Assembly (NCBI GenBank): GCA_963920635.1
Contig: OY987298.1
Span: forward strand, 105,653,309-105,717,308
From: Pseudeuparius sepicola
Lineage: Eukaryota; Arthropoda; Insecta; Coleoptera; Anthribidae
Reading direction: 5' to 3'
DNA length: 64,000 nucleotides
How positions within the stretch are numbered: the first letter of the stretch is position 1; every line of letters begins with the position of its first letter. A program made the position numbers and the translations under genes. Below, piece by piece: positions 53,258 to 64,000 of the stretch. The notes under the pieces were generated by a model. The model had not been told where the DNA came from. It saw only the letters and a program-made list of their open reading frames with translations, and made no database searches.

Positions 53258-56200
53258 ATATAATTAAGGGTATAACTATAAATACAGCTTAACGAGCAAC
53301 GAAACTCTCGTCGACACTGATCTAGAATTAATTCTGTGGAAATTTGCAAATTGACTTATTTGTTACCTTCGCACGGATGACGTAAACATTATGGCTGCAG
53401 TTGAACAATATTAATCTTGCTAATTAAATAAAGTGGCGATCATTTATATTTCTTCATAGTATAGGGCATGAATTGTTATTTCGTTAATGAGCCCTTTAGT
53501 ATTTTCGTTTGTATTAAATTTGGTAGTAGCAGTGATTATAATATTGTATAATCACTGTTGATTACCGCTTCCGAATTTTGGCGCTTTAGGTTCAGGTCAG
53601 AATAATAGACAAACCTACATACAGACTGTCAGAACCATTGTTGAAATTACACAACAAATATTTTGCATTAAATTTTTAGAGAAAAACAACAATTAAATTA
53701 AAATACCTATACCTTAACTTAGTATCCAGTAGTAAGAATTATAAGATATTACAATTTATTAGTTTTAATTTGATTTCATGCCAAAATTGGTTTGAAAGTT
53801 GTTGGTGTGCTGGATTTTTTTGCCGACGGTTTCAACAATGCTTCTATGCCTCTATCTGCAAGTAGTACCACTTGTAGGTCCTAAGAATAGGGAGTTGTAA
53901 AGTATGAAGCGGATTTTTATCAAATTTTATTTTTTGCTTTGTGTTGAGTCTTTGGCAAAATAGGATGGAGTGGACTAAGGTATATATGGAAAGCTTCAAG
54001 ACAGTTTTCTGCTTTGAACCAAACCAGTCCACAGTGACCCAAATTCGGTGAAACTTTTTTCAAAAGTGGCATTGTGGCAGTGGCATTGGTCAAGGAATAG
54101 TTTAAGCCATTACAAGTAATTTTTTGAAAAGGCCATGCGATGTCATAATGCCGCTCTATATGGATATTGAATGTCAATATAACTTGAAAAAATTTTCTAA
54201 TACTTATATTGACATTTTAATAAGAAGATTTTAACTTTCGTGCCCAAATTGGCTGTAAGGAATACTCTTCTACACCAGTAGTTTTCAACAAACTGCAATT
54301 TATAGAATAGCTATGTAAATGAAAATAATCCAAGGATTACAACCACAGAAAATATACCATGAATAGATTTGATGTGCTACAACTACTGCGTGGACTGTTT
54401 TATTCAAGCCCTGATTTTATTTGGACAAGGGATGAAACTCTGCCACCGGTAGTAATAAATCAGATCGGGGGTCAATTTTTAAAAATGAAACTTCGGCCCT
54501 GATTGATTAACGGTCAGCGTTTAAGCGGGATTTGATTCATTGACCCCGTTTATGCTTTTCTATTTGATGTTGAAGCATTCATCGCATAGCAATAATCTTC
54601 TTATTCACTGGTGTAAACTACAATATCCATATTTAGGTGTGGTCAGGCCAGAGTTATTTACAGTAAGCAAAAGTTAATTAATTACAAATAGGTAAGTTGG
54701 AAGAGTCTTTAATTAAAGTAATGCGAGAAAAAAGGAAGCTTTTGCTTGTGGACTTGGGACACGGATAAAAAAACTCTAATATACATAGTTATTATCGTGG
54801 CTTCAGGAAACTATGAAGTAATATACTATCATAGGTAGGTGAAAGCAAAACTTAGGTATACGTATTTTGTGTTTCGTGAAATTTGAAATGTGTAATATCA
54901 CACTTTACTGACAATTCCCAAAATTTTTAGTGATAATTTCTCCGAATGACTTTACTTGACATTTTCTTTTAGAAAGGAGGAAGCTTTGTTCCCCGAAGGC
55001 TTAAAAACAAAGGTGTTGAAGTTATTTTTTGAGTTAACGTTCAAAGTTTCGTTCGTTTAATGTCAGGCATTTATGAATTTTCAAAGTTCAAACTGAACTA
55101 AGCGCTGACAAGGCGTCAGAGCTTATTTAACAGGAAGTGATAATTTGTGCCTACCCCTTTAGATACAAATTACGCCAAAAGAAATTTACAACAATATTTA
55201 AAACATGGAGATATTTTCAATTTTTGACTGTTTATTTCTGAACCACCCTGCAGTCGGCAAGCTATGGTACAAAGGTAAAAAAGTTTTCTTATACCACCAA
55301 CATCAACATATTGAAATATCAAGGGCAGTTTCACAGAACCCAATGTACGTATAACTTGTGTGATCTCCTTTGATATAAAATGTAAAAAAAAAACCAAGGC
55401 GAGGGCAAAAATAAAATTTGAAATCATAATTTTTTTTGTTTTTGATACCTTTTTGTTGATTTAGGTACCTATCTGGAGACACCGTCTATTAGGTGTACTT
55501 ACATTTTTTTATTTACTATGCCCTTTGCGCCTGTATTTTTTATTTCCTATGCCGATAATATTTCCAAAATCAATTTTCCATATTTCCATATCTACATACA
55601 ATCCTGCGTTAGTTGCCAGAATCCAACAAAGTCGATCGGAAAGCAAAGTTAACATTTTTATATCTGATACTATCCCGATCTAAATTGGTTTCAGAGTTGC
55701 GCTTACTTCATAAGTACCACAACAGTATGCTAAATGGCGCCAATCCCAACGATTAGAATCGAATTTTTTTCCATGTATGAAAAGAAAACTTCGTTTCTGT
55801 TGAACAGTAAGCCAGCCAATTTCTTTTCTTATTTTTTACGTGCGACGGAAACCAAATAAATCGTAGGATTTATCAGTTATGACGCGCACGCTTGCAAGAG
55901 TCTGTGCCTCAGCCTCACAATACTCTAATATCTAATAATATCTAATATAAGGGTCCTTCAGAAGAAATTGATGCATATACAATGCATACAACATACAATA
56001 TACAATGCAATTACTTATTTTGGTTTCAGCCTTAAATCCCAGCATGGAGGCTACATAAACTTCCTGCTTAACACATTAGATCTGGCTCTGCATGCACCTA
56101 TACTTATTTCTTAAAAGTTTATAACATCGGATTCAGAAAGTAATTGTTGGATAGGTTTATTGTGTGAGGTATATTTTAAGCAAATCGTTACAAGAGAAAT

Positions 56201-56410
56201 ACTATACATAGGGATAGTATTGAAACGTTATGAACTCGGCATTTATCTCAGGAAATATATGGAGTTATCGCAGAGAAAAAACTCTAGACACAAAGATTTC
56301 CGACTTGATATAAATATGAGAACTGGAAGAGATTGTTTTTGCTAACACCCAGAAAACTTGTTATAGGTAAGTTGTATAATCTTGATTAACAATCAGCTCC
56401 AGATACTGCA
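53258..56410. other. 3.1-kb stretch without a recognised gene
   Basis: A short perfect hairpin sits near 53528-53556 (CAGTGATTATA against TATAATCACTG). Otherwise only AT-rich sequence and short spurious frames are seen. Confidence 0.45.
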
Positions 56411-57959
56411 ATCCCAAGTAACATTTTAAGTTTTATTATGGCATGCAAGATAGCTATAAAACCATTTTTCAAAGGTGCGGATTAAAACTGTTTTGCCTGC
56501 AGGATATCCTGAGAGCTACGATAAAACATCTTTAAGTCAAAAGTGAAGAATCTTATAGAAGCTCTAAGAGTAAAGCTATAAAACTTCTTTAAGACATACT
56601 TGCCTTGGATCGAAATATTTTAACAACGGCTACAAGTTAACTATAAAACCTGCCTTAAAACATCCATAAAACTTCTACAAGGACAACTACACTTTTCAGT
56701 TTTATTGCAAATTTATGAAGCTCATTGAAAGTATATTTTATTTTATAAGATTCCATAAACAAGATTAAATAATATTATATCCGCGTCCGCGTCATACGTC
56801 TTTGAGCTAGACATTCCTATATGTCTCCAAAGATTCAATATGGTTTTATAAAATAGGATACAATTATTGTTTCCCTAGAATTTTATTAACACTTTTACGC
56901 CTGATTCCCTACTCAAAATAGCAAACGAAGCTTAGTTTTCTGATAAAGTAGCATAGGGTAGGCCCGGAAAATTAAAGGGCCTAAAAAAGTCAAAGAAATT
57001 TCGCTTTGTGATTTTTTTTTCAGAATATTTTAAAAATTCGAATGAGTCTGATTTTCAGAAATACAGCCTTGTTCTGTTAATTATTATAAGCCTTTTGGCT
57101 TTACACAAGTAGGTACGTCATAAAGCTACTTAGTTTTATGATGGTTTTTTGATAATCTTGACACTTGCGCGTTTGCGAAACAAACATTAACCTCAAAATT
57201 TAGATTATAATTATTATACCACACTGCAGGAAGTGTTTTTTTTTCGTGTGTCAAACATAATTGAAGAGGTTATGGGAAGCATCGACTATCACAGGCACAG
57301 AACTTTAAACCGGGAGTCACAGATGGACAATGGTTGAGGGCGCCTATAGGGATGTACACTTATAATTTCGTTTTCGTTCTTCCATTTTATATGAAATGTC
57401 CCACTTTTCTTCACAACCGCCCAATTATCCAAAAAAACTAGACATGTTTCATTGAACGAATTCTAAGGGAACATAGTTTTAACGAACCGTTTTAATAATA
57501 ATGAAGTTTTATCCAGGAAATATAAAGAACATTTGGATTTATAATAGAATAGTTGCTTTTTTTGAAGGTAAACATAAAACCTTCAACTATTAGCTTTTTT
57601 ATGTTCTATAAGGGCGTTATAAAACCAGTTATTGATGCTACCATAAAGCCATATTGCACGTATTTCAGACATAATAAAGCTACTTTGAATTGAAAGCCAC
57701 TTTAAGGTAAGAAAGTTTTATAAGGACTTTCGAAACCCCATTAACAAAGTACTTACAAGAGAACACTCACTATAAGAGTATTGTCTCTTATAAAATATAT
57801 CTGGAGGACTGCTATAAAACTTAATTATAAAACCGTCATGCCCTAAGTGTGTCTTGCATTTATTCCGGCTTTGTTAAATATCTTTGACTCATCTAAGTCA
57901 CATTAAAACTCTTATAAAACTGTTCAAGAGCGTTTGGAATTTAAAATGTTACTTGGGAT
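56411..57959. mobile_element. ATCCCAAG-ended noncoding TIR element 2
   Basis: It starts ATCCCAAGTAACATTTTAA and ends TTAAAATGTTACTTGGGAT, a 19-bp inverted repeat. The 1549-bp interior has no coding frame but many copies of an ATAAAAC-containing motif followed by CTTC or CTTAA-like bases, in both orientations. The termini share ATCCCAAG-AR-CATT with the element at 40813-42593, while the internal motif differs. No clear target duplication was seen. Confidence 0.75.
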
Positions 57960-58397
57960 GCCATCAGTATTTCTATCAAGGTTTTATGTTGTCTGTTCAT
58001 TTAGTTTGAGTCTCCTCTGGCTAAAATATCAAGGATCAAGAATTTTTTAGAAAATTTTACTCGATATGAAACTGCTTGATAAATAGACCTAGACGAAATC
58101 GGAATGTCTGTAATGTATGGCGCAAAATATGCTATGTGATCTTAGCAGATACATAGCAGATTTTTACTGCTACAAAATATAAATATGTATAATAAACAGA
58201 AAGCTCTCCTGAACGATATTCCCCTCTCGCTTTACCCACATTCTTTCTTATCAAGTTATTCATTGGCGTACGTGCATGGAATCTGTTCATTAGTTTTTTT
58301 TTACTACTAACCTGAGAAATCACCATTATTTACCTCATTCCTCTAATGAGAAGTAATATTTCTCTACCTAGGTAAATAATGATAATAAAAAAACACC
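57960..58397. other. noncoding stretch, nothing recognised
   Basis: About 440 bp of AT-rich sequence without structure recognised by eye. Confidence 0.45.
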
Positions 58398-58399
58398 TA

Positions 58400-59735
58400 C
58401 AGTGTGACCCATTTGTTTTGGGGTCAGTCTGTAAAAAGTGTATCAATCGTGCGATTTGGCTGATTTTTTTTTTAAATTGTAGAGCTCGATGAACTGCACA
58501 TTTTGAACAAAAATTGCCTGGTTCGCATAAAATCCAAAGCCTACTATGACCGTTTTTATGAGCAAAATTTTAAGAAACCATATTAGCGTTTTTTTTTTAA
58601 AAAATCTGTGTGCGCCAATGGATTGAGCACCCCTCGAAATGGGTATGTACAAAATTTCATCAAAATATTTCAAGTAATAACGATTTTGTAGAAAAATTAA
58701 AAATGCAGCCAAGGTACGTCTTTATTTTCAAAAATTCAAAGTTGGCCATGGAAAATAATTGAATTGTAATAATACAACCTTATGCTTATAAACACAAAAC
58801 ATAAAAACAATTAAAATTATAAAATTTTTGTAACTTCTACCAAGCCTCCATTTTCTACAATGCATTTGTCGTTCCTCTTGCGTACATTCAAAATTACATT
58901 TCGTATTTGCTGTGGAGTAATTTCCTCACAACTACGGTTTATCCTAGCTTGCAGTTCTTGTAAATTATGGGGTCTTGACTTATAAACATTTTGCTTAAGT
59001 GTACCCCAAAGAAAAAAATCTAAAGGAGTTAAGTCCGGAGATCTCGGTGGCCACTCACAGAAAGGACTATTTCGCCCTATCCAACAGTTTTCAAAATTAT
59101 TATCTAGCCAGTTTCTGATTAAACGAGCATTATGAATAGGACTGCCATCTAACTGTAACTTTAAATTTAAACGGTATCTTAATGGTAACTCATCACTGAT
59201 CTACCTGGGTGTCTATTGTTAAATTCGGCCGCAGCTTCTGCTGTCGAGCGCTCGTTGTCGCCCACGAGTCGAACAATTTCTATTTTGTCTCTTATGCTTA
59301 AATATTCCATAATTATGATAATTAATTGTATTGAGCACAAACAATTTCTGAACTCAATTTAGACAGTTTGACACTTAATAAAAGTAAACAATTCAATTAT
59401 TTTCCATGGCCAACTTTGAATTTTTGAAAATAAAGACGTATCTTGGCTGCATTTTTAATTTTTCTACAAAATCGTTATTACTTGAAATATTTTGATGAAA
59501 TTTTGTACATACCCATTTCGCACACAGATTTTTTCAAAAAAAAAACGCTAATATGGTTTCTTAAAATTTTGCTCATAAAAACGGTCATAGTAGGCTTTGG
59601 ATTTTATGCGAACCAGGCAATTTTTGTTCAAAATGTGCAGTTCATCGAGCTCTACAATTTAAAAAAAAAAATCAGCCAAATCGCACGATTGATACACTTT
59701 TTACAGACTGACCCCAAAACAAATGGGTCACACTG
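58400..59735 (-). mobile_element. mariner-like element, internally deleted, with long inverted arms
   Basis: The ends are CAGTGTGACCCATTTG and its complement, with TA outside each end (58398-58399 and 59736-59737). The inverted arms are unusually long, about 350 bp (58400-58765 and 59388-59735), with one indel of about 27 bp near 58610-58640. The centre holds a minus-strand transposase remnant missing its middle. Confidence 0.9.
58817..59310 (-). pseudogene. mariner-like transposase, N- and C-terminal pieces fused by deletion
   Basis: From ATG at 59310 the frame reads MEYLSIRDKIEIVRLVGDNE and continues through AAAEFNNRHPGRS, a helix-turn-helix start, before a stop near 59180. The next frame begins LQLDGSPIHNARLIRNWLD with the second catalytic Asp, then PPRSPDLTPLDFFLWG with the third, and ends ENGGLVEVTKIL at 58817. 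The part with the first catalytic Asp is missing, so the copy is inactive. It matches arthropod mariner-like transposases of the PPRSPDLTPLDFFLWG type. Confidence 0.85.
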
Positions 59736-59737
59736 TA

Positions 59738-60896
59738 GGTACCTAAATAATGAAACATTTTCTATATGACATTTAAAAATTATTTTCATTTTGTCAGCTT
59801 GACAACTGAACTTCCAGGCTAAATCTATCTAAATATGTAAAATATGGCAATATTTCAATGTTAGTAGTAAAAAAAATTCTATATACACTTCGATTGAGAA
59901 GGCCATTTACATCGCATATTATATCCTTCAGCGCTACGCGCCACAGGATATAAAAATGCAGGGTAAATAATGGCTCACTTCTCAACCTAAGTGTACAATA
60001 TACTATTTCTACACGCTCGCAGAATAATTGCAAATTTCTGTTTTTTAATTTTCTATAGTGTTATATATCAATATAACACTATAGAACAACTTTAGTTGCG
60101 ATTTTTTTCCTATATGACTATGACGAATTGACATTGGAGACCCAGAGGCATACAATAAAAGTTTCTGTAGATAAACCCTTTTTGCTGCAAGTGATAGTGA
60201 ACTCGCAAGTTCATTTAAATAAATATTCACATTACACAAACCAAATTTTTAATATATGATATTTCGCCATATTAACAATAGATATACCTATATTTCGTTC
60301 TACTTTCTACTCATTTAAATCACGCCTCATAACTCTTCTTTGTCAATTTAGCATAAAAGTTGAAAATTGAATGTTTCAAAAACATTAAGAAAACAGAGGA
60401 CTGTTTATTATCTCGAAAAAGCGACCTTCAATAAATTGATTTCCAATATAGATAGAAAATTTTCAGAAACTTTTGTATTTGCCATAGTTTCTGGGTTGAA
60501 AAATAAAAAGGTTACCTTCTACCCTACTTTTCAGATGGAGCAGATGAAACTAGTAGATATTCTAAATTAGATATTGAACCGGATGTCAACAATATAACAC
60601 ACCAAACGTGTTTCCTTGGTTACAACCTTTATCGTAGCCTTCACAAAATACTACTTCTGACTCTGTCACTGACCAAGAATATTTTTCAGGTCTCAAACTC
60701 AAACTTACAATAATAATGTATGAATCAGAGAGTCATCCTGAGTTCTTCATAACAATATGAAAAACTGAGTTTTCATTTATTCGAAAAATATGCGTTTTGA
60801 TATGATTTTAGACAGGCTGCCAAGTGTTTTATAATGAAGTTCAAAATAGAAAATTCCTGGGAAACCGTAGGCATTCCGTTAGCGTGGGCCCAAAGG
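59738..60896. other. noncoding stretch with a short hairpin
   Basis: A hairpin at 60049-60085 is listed separately. A segment near 60186-60290 (ACACAAACCAAATTTTTAAT) recurs near 61572-61610, so old duplicated DNA is present on both sides of the following MITE. No gene is recognised. Confidence 0.45.
60049..60085. repeat. short perfect hairpin
   Basis: TTCTATAGTGTTATAT is followed after four bases by ATATAACACTATAGAA, a perfect 16-bp inverted repeat. It is AT-rich, so it may be an RNA hairpin, a cruciform or chance. Confidence 0.7.
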
Positions 60897-60904
60897 GCTA
60901 TTAT

Positions 60905-61430
60905 CAGGGACTCTTTAAAATAAGGGGACCCAGCATTTCACAGTCTATCACATAGGAAGAGTGAAGCCTTGAGGGGAAGTTTGTTTTCTGTAGACTCCAA
61001 GGAGACCACATAAGTGGGCTGGTACAATGTTATGTTATGTGTCAGTGTCCAACTGCCATCAGATTTTGTGATAAATAGTGCCATAGATTCTAAAGGAGGC
61101 AAAAAATTTCCCATCATAATTCACAATTTTTAAGTATTCTAACTTCCAGATACTCAGATGTGACAATTAAAGAATTTCAACTATACAATAAATTTGTTTC
61201 ATTTGACAGTTGCCATATTCTGTAATTGTAGACACAACATTGTCAAGTCTATATTTTAGAAATCATGGGAACCATTATTAATTTTTACTAACAATCAAAG
61301 TACCTGTTATATTCACAGATTCTCCAATAAAATGGCATACTTGGCATCACTGATACTATTAGAATGAGGAAAGAATAGGCCTCACTTTGGAAAGTATAAT
61401 GCTGGGTCCCCTTATTTTAAAGAGTCCCTG
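60905..61430. mobile_element. 526-bp hAT-type MITE
   Basis: Inverted repeats of about 32 bp start CAGGGACTCTTTAAAATAAG at both ends. GCTATTAT is duplicated exactly outside (60897-60904 and 61431-61438), the 8-bp hAT signature. There is no coding sequence. Confidence 0.92.
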
Positions 61431-61438
61431 GCTATTAT

Positions 61439-63229
61439 TGTCACGAGAATTTGTATTGTATGCGAGACAAGAGGCATATCTAAAATAACAGCTTGTGTAC
61501 TTATTATAGGTAAGTATATTATGTTTATGTTTTTCTTATTGCAAGTGACAGTAAACTTTTAGATGAGTACACAAACCAAATTTTTAATATTATATGATAG
61601 GTATTTCGCTATATTAAGTATACAATGTGCATCATTTTAACTGGAGAAAATTCATAATTTTTGAAAAGGTCGAACCATTTTCAAAAATTTTTTCACCTAC
61701 TTAATACAGTGCTCCAAAAGACTTAGGTATATTTTGATATATAATTTTTGTAAATTAATTTAGATTTTCCATGGCCTGATATTACTGAACAAATTCACTA
61801 CCCATCCAAAATAACACCCCAAAAATGAAGAAAGTATATTAGGCATTTATATAACGACAAAATACTTAGTTTAGTTCTTTTGCCATACCTCACAACTCCA
61901 AATGCCGATTTTCAATACCATAGTTTATGCAATATATGACAAAAATATGATTTTTATAATATATTATGACGAAAATCTAGTTTTCTCGATTGCCCTGTAT
62001 GAACAGAGGGAGTATTTCGAAAAGGTTTTTTTTTATGGATTAAGATTTACCTACAGTCTTAATTTCTTTAAAATTAGAAAAAATAAAAGTCGTGTTAGTC
62101 TAAACATGCAAGTTTTCTTGTTGCTTTTGTTCCAGAATTTAAAAAAGTTATTGTTTGGATTTTCGATTGAAATTTAGTGAATTAAAAATGTAATACGCAT
62201 AAATTAAATTGAAAATAAATTTTTCCAGGGCCATCTTGATCTTGACAATGACTTTAAACGATGTTAATTTTATCAAACTTATTCTGATTTTCAATTCAAT
62301 TCAAGTATTTTAAGTACAGTAATTTGCAGTAAAAAATCTAGGCAAGATATTTTTGAATGTTCGGGGACATAGAGCATTGACCAAACAAAAAATAACCTGT
62401 TTAGACTAACATGATTTTTAAATTTTTATTGTACACGAGTGCAACGAAACCACGGGATTTAATACTTTTGGTGAATCTTAATCAATCAACAATCCACCCT
62501 ACTGTTCATACAGGACACTCAAGAAAATAGGATTTTTGCCATATTTGCACAAAAATTTTGCGAGTATTTTAACCCGTTAAAAATAATGAATTGTCTAAAT
62601 GTACGTTTATACCTATTCAAAATTCGGTTAGTGTGTTCATATGCATGATTTTTTATTTAAACTGACTTAAAAGTTAGTTCCCACTTGCAATAAGTATAAA
62701 TAAACGGCTTATAAGTAAGTTAATGTGGCAGTGAAATCAAGCCCCATAACTCTTCTTTATCGAGGTGGTAGCAACTATCGCTCTTATATCTACAATTTGT
62801 GAATCAGTTATAAAGGCTGTCCTGTCAAAAAACAGGTTTGGTTAATATCCTGAAACGCGGCATTTAATTGATTGATGAAGGCGTTAATATCGGCAGAATA
62901 TTTTCCCAAATTTTGTATTTGCTTTTTTTTTCTATCTCGAAAACAAAAAATAACGGCTGTAAAATCGCTCGTTGGCCACCTTGTACACTACGTTCCAGAT
63001 GTAACAGAAGAATCTAGTATTCTAATTTATTTGAATAGAAACCTGCTGCGAGGCAGATGTGCCTATGCATGCTGCTACTACTACACTAACCTGGCCGCAA
63101 CCTACGAGTACGTACAACGAATCATCCGCAAACTTAACCCGCCTAATAGTAGCGGGAAACGAACGGATCGCGACTACCGCTTCCGCTTCCGGCGCGGAGG
63201 GGGGTCAGCGGCGCGCGGCGCTTACTAAC
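61439..63229. other. noncoding stretch upstream (gene sense) of the 40-kb Ih exon
   Basis: AT-rich sequence up to about 63000, then increasing GC toward the exon at 63230. Segments resembling CATAACTCTTCTTT near 60330 and 62745 suggest old repeats. No gene is recognised. Confidence 0.45.
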
Positions 63230-63470
63230 CAGCGAGTCGGTGCACGTGTTGGTGTTCTCGATGCTGATCTTGATGGAGTCATCTTTGGCGAGGCGCCGCG
63301 GCGGCGGCGAGCGGACCTCCTCCTCGGACTGGGCCGCGGCCACGCGCCCGTTCGCGAGCCGCAGGCTGGGCGCGCGCCGAGCCGCCCCCCCGCTCCGCCT
63401 CTCGCCGCCCGCGCCGCCGCCGCCGCCGCCGCCTCCGCCGCCTTCTCCGCCGCCGCCTCCGCCGCCGTCC
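63230..63470 (-). CDS. Ih: probable HCN/Ih channel exon, glycine-rich N-terminal region
   Basis: A 241-nt internal exon: acceptor CCGTCCTTGTTGCAG ends at 63471 and donor GTTAGTAAG starts at 63229. One base completes a split codon; 80 codons follow. The frame starts with a long Gly tract encoded by GGC/GGA repeats, passes an Arg/Pro-rich part, and ends DDSIKISIENTNTCTDSL. It ends in phase 0, matching the start of the exon at 40331-40689, and the joined sequence TDSL-VTALDDETLL reads smoothly. This is the cytoplasmic N-terminus, before the channel core. Assignment to Ih depends on the join, because the exon alone lacks a diagnostic domain. It is strongly GC-rich. Confidence 0.75.
63400..63468 (-). 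repeat. GGC/GGA trinucleotide repeat coding for polyglycine
   Basis: A nearly pure GGC/GGA tract in the exon's coding frame encodes a long Gly run with one Glu. It starts two bases inside the exon, next to the splice acceptor. Confidence 0.85.
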
Positions 63471-63815
63471 CTGCAACAAGGACGGTGTGGGTGAGAGACG
63501 CGTTGTGGGGGGTCAGTGGGTTAGAAGGTGCCGGTGGCGGCGCATAGTAAACATCGGGGATTGTAGGTCACGTGGCGTTTTCAGGGGCAAGATCAGCGCT
63601 CAAAGGATTCAGGTATCCTTGCCTGATAATACTTTCGCTTGTGGTAGTGTGCTCATCTTGCATCGAACATACGCCAGTCACCGCTTAAAGCTTATTAGAA
63701 ACGTTAAATAATAGAAGATACATACTTTCAGGTAGATAACTTGCGACGACGTGACTATTAATAAAGAGGTATGTTTTTGTGAAATAACAGGTAAAGGATA
63801 ATCAGTTGAAAATAA
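63471..63815. other. intron sequence upstream of the glycine-rich exon
   Basis: It contains the acceptor and pyrimidine tract of the exon at its left edge. Nothing else is recognised in about 345 bp, which may include the 3' part of the SINE-like segment that follows. Confidence 0.4.
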
Positions 63816-63885
63816 TGCACTCCAGCCGGGATTCGAACGAGGGACCATTACCGTGGTCGTAGGCACTTAACCAACTACCGGGGCA
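63816..63885 (-). repeat. tRNA-derived SINE head
   Basis: The minus strand starts GCCCCGGTAGTTGGTTAAG and contains GTTCGAATCC (63829-63838), a B-box, at the spacing expected after an A-box-like TAGTTGGTTAAGTG. The acceptor and T stems do not pair well enough for a working tRNA, so this is probably the pol III promoter part of a SINE; the body would extend leftward. Confidence 0.6.
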
Positions 63886-64000
63886 TACGGATTCCATCGG
63901 CTAGGTGGAATTTGTTCCAACTGACTATGTACTACCAGAAGGTGGTAGAGGGTGGAAGGTAACCATTCATTATTGTTAGTTATGCGAACTTCCCATTTGT

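Larger units (their letters stand above)
40690..63229 (-). other. Ih: presumed Ih intron, about 22.5 kb
   Basis: It is bounded by a donor-like CTG/GTTAGTAAG at 63229-63230 and an acceptor CCCGCAG at 40690. The flanking exons join in phase 0. The span contains many transposons and no recognised host exon. Small intervening exons cannot be excluded. Confidence 0.65.

Noticed and set aside
63059..63547. 162-codon plus-strand frame and a poly-Arg minus-strand frame
   Set aside because: They are shadows of the GC-rich glycine-repeat exon in other frames.
63816..63885. Functional tRNA gene
   Set aside because: A- and B-box-like motifs are present, but the acceptor and T stems do not pair well; a tRNA-derived SINE is more likely.

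Overview
The window reads as nuclear DNA from an insect: AT-rich, with GT-AG introns and dense class I and class II transposable elements of arthropod type. Very little host coding sequence is visible. The species cannot be fixed from the sequence alone.

Host gene. Two exons on the minus strand (63230-63470 and 40331-40689) carry clean splice sites and compatible phase. The second encodes an Ion_trans_N segment of a hyperpolarization-activated cyclic-nucleotide-gated (HCN, insect Ih) channel. If they are joined directly, the intron between them is about 22.5 kb. No later channel exon was recognised to the left, so 1-40330 is probably intronic or downstream sequence. Most of the other features are therefore transposons lying inside, or beside, one ion-channel gene.

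Layout, left to right. (1) 1-8.1 kb: a partial minus-strand Ty3/gypsy element with one LTR, interrupted within gag by a 3.4-kb pogo/Jerky-like DNA transposon (TA target duplication). (2) 8.1-18.5 kb: foldback elements, small TIR elements, a hAT-type element nested in another repeat, and remnants of P/THAP-like and Tigger-like transposases. (3) 18.5-25.1 kb: no gene recognised. (4) 25.1-31.6 kb: a complete BEL/Pao retrotransposon with apparently identical 436-bp LTRs, a 5-bp target duplication and an uninterrupted 1728-codon polyprotein. (5) 34.1-37 kb: a second pogo-like element with a PHD-like C-terminal finger, itself carrying a TTAA-flanked inverted-repeat element. (6) 37.7-40.1 kb: a foldback and a hAT-type element with an 8-bp duplication, followed by the HCN exon at 40.3 kb. 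(7) 40.7-63.2 kb: the presumed Ih intron, holding two related ATCCCAAG-ended noncoding elements, a 1.4-kb palindrome made of satellite-like units, a Tc1 pseudogene, a non-autonomous P-type element with a THAP-like first exon, a deletion-derived mariner-like element with long inverted arms, and a 526-bp hAT-type MITE. (8) 63.2-64 kb: the second Ih exon and a tRNA-derived SINE-like segment.

The elements do not form a pathway. The biological theme is repeated nesting of transposons in one long gene. An unusually large share of the insertions are long inverted repeats, which could form double-stranded RNA if they are transcribed with the host pre-mRNA. The least familiar elements are the two ATCCCAAG-ended ones, the satellite palindrome and the P-type MITE. 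The two ATCCCAAG elements are the best candidates for something undescribed.
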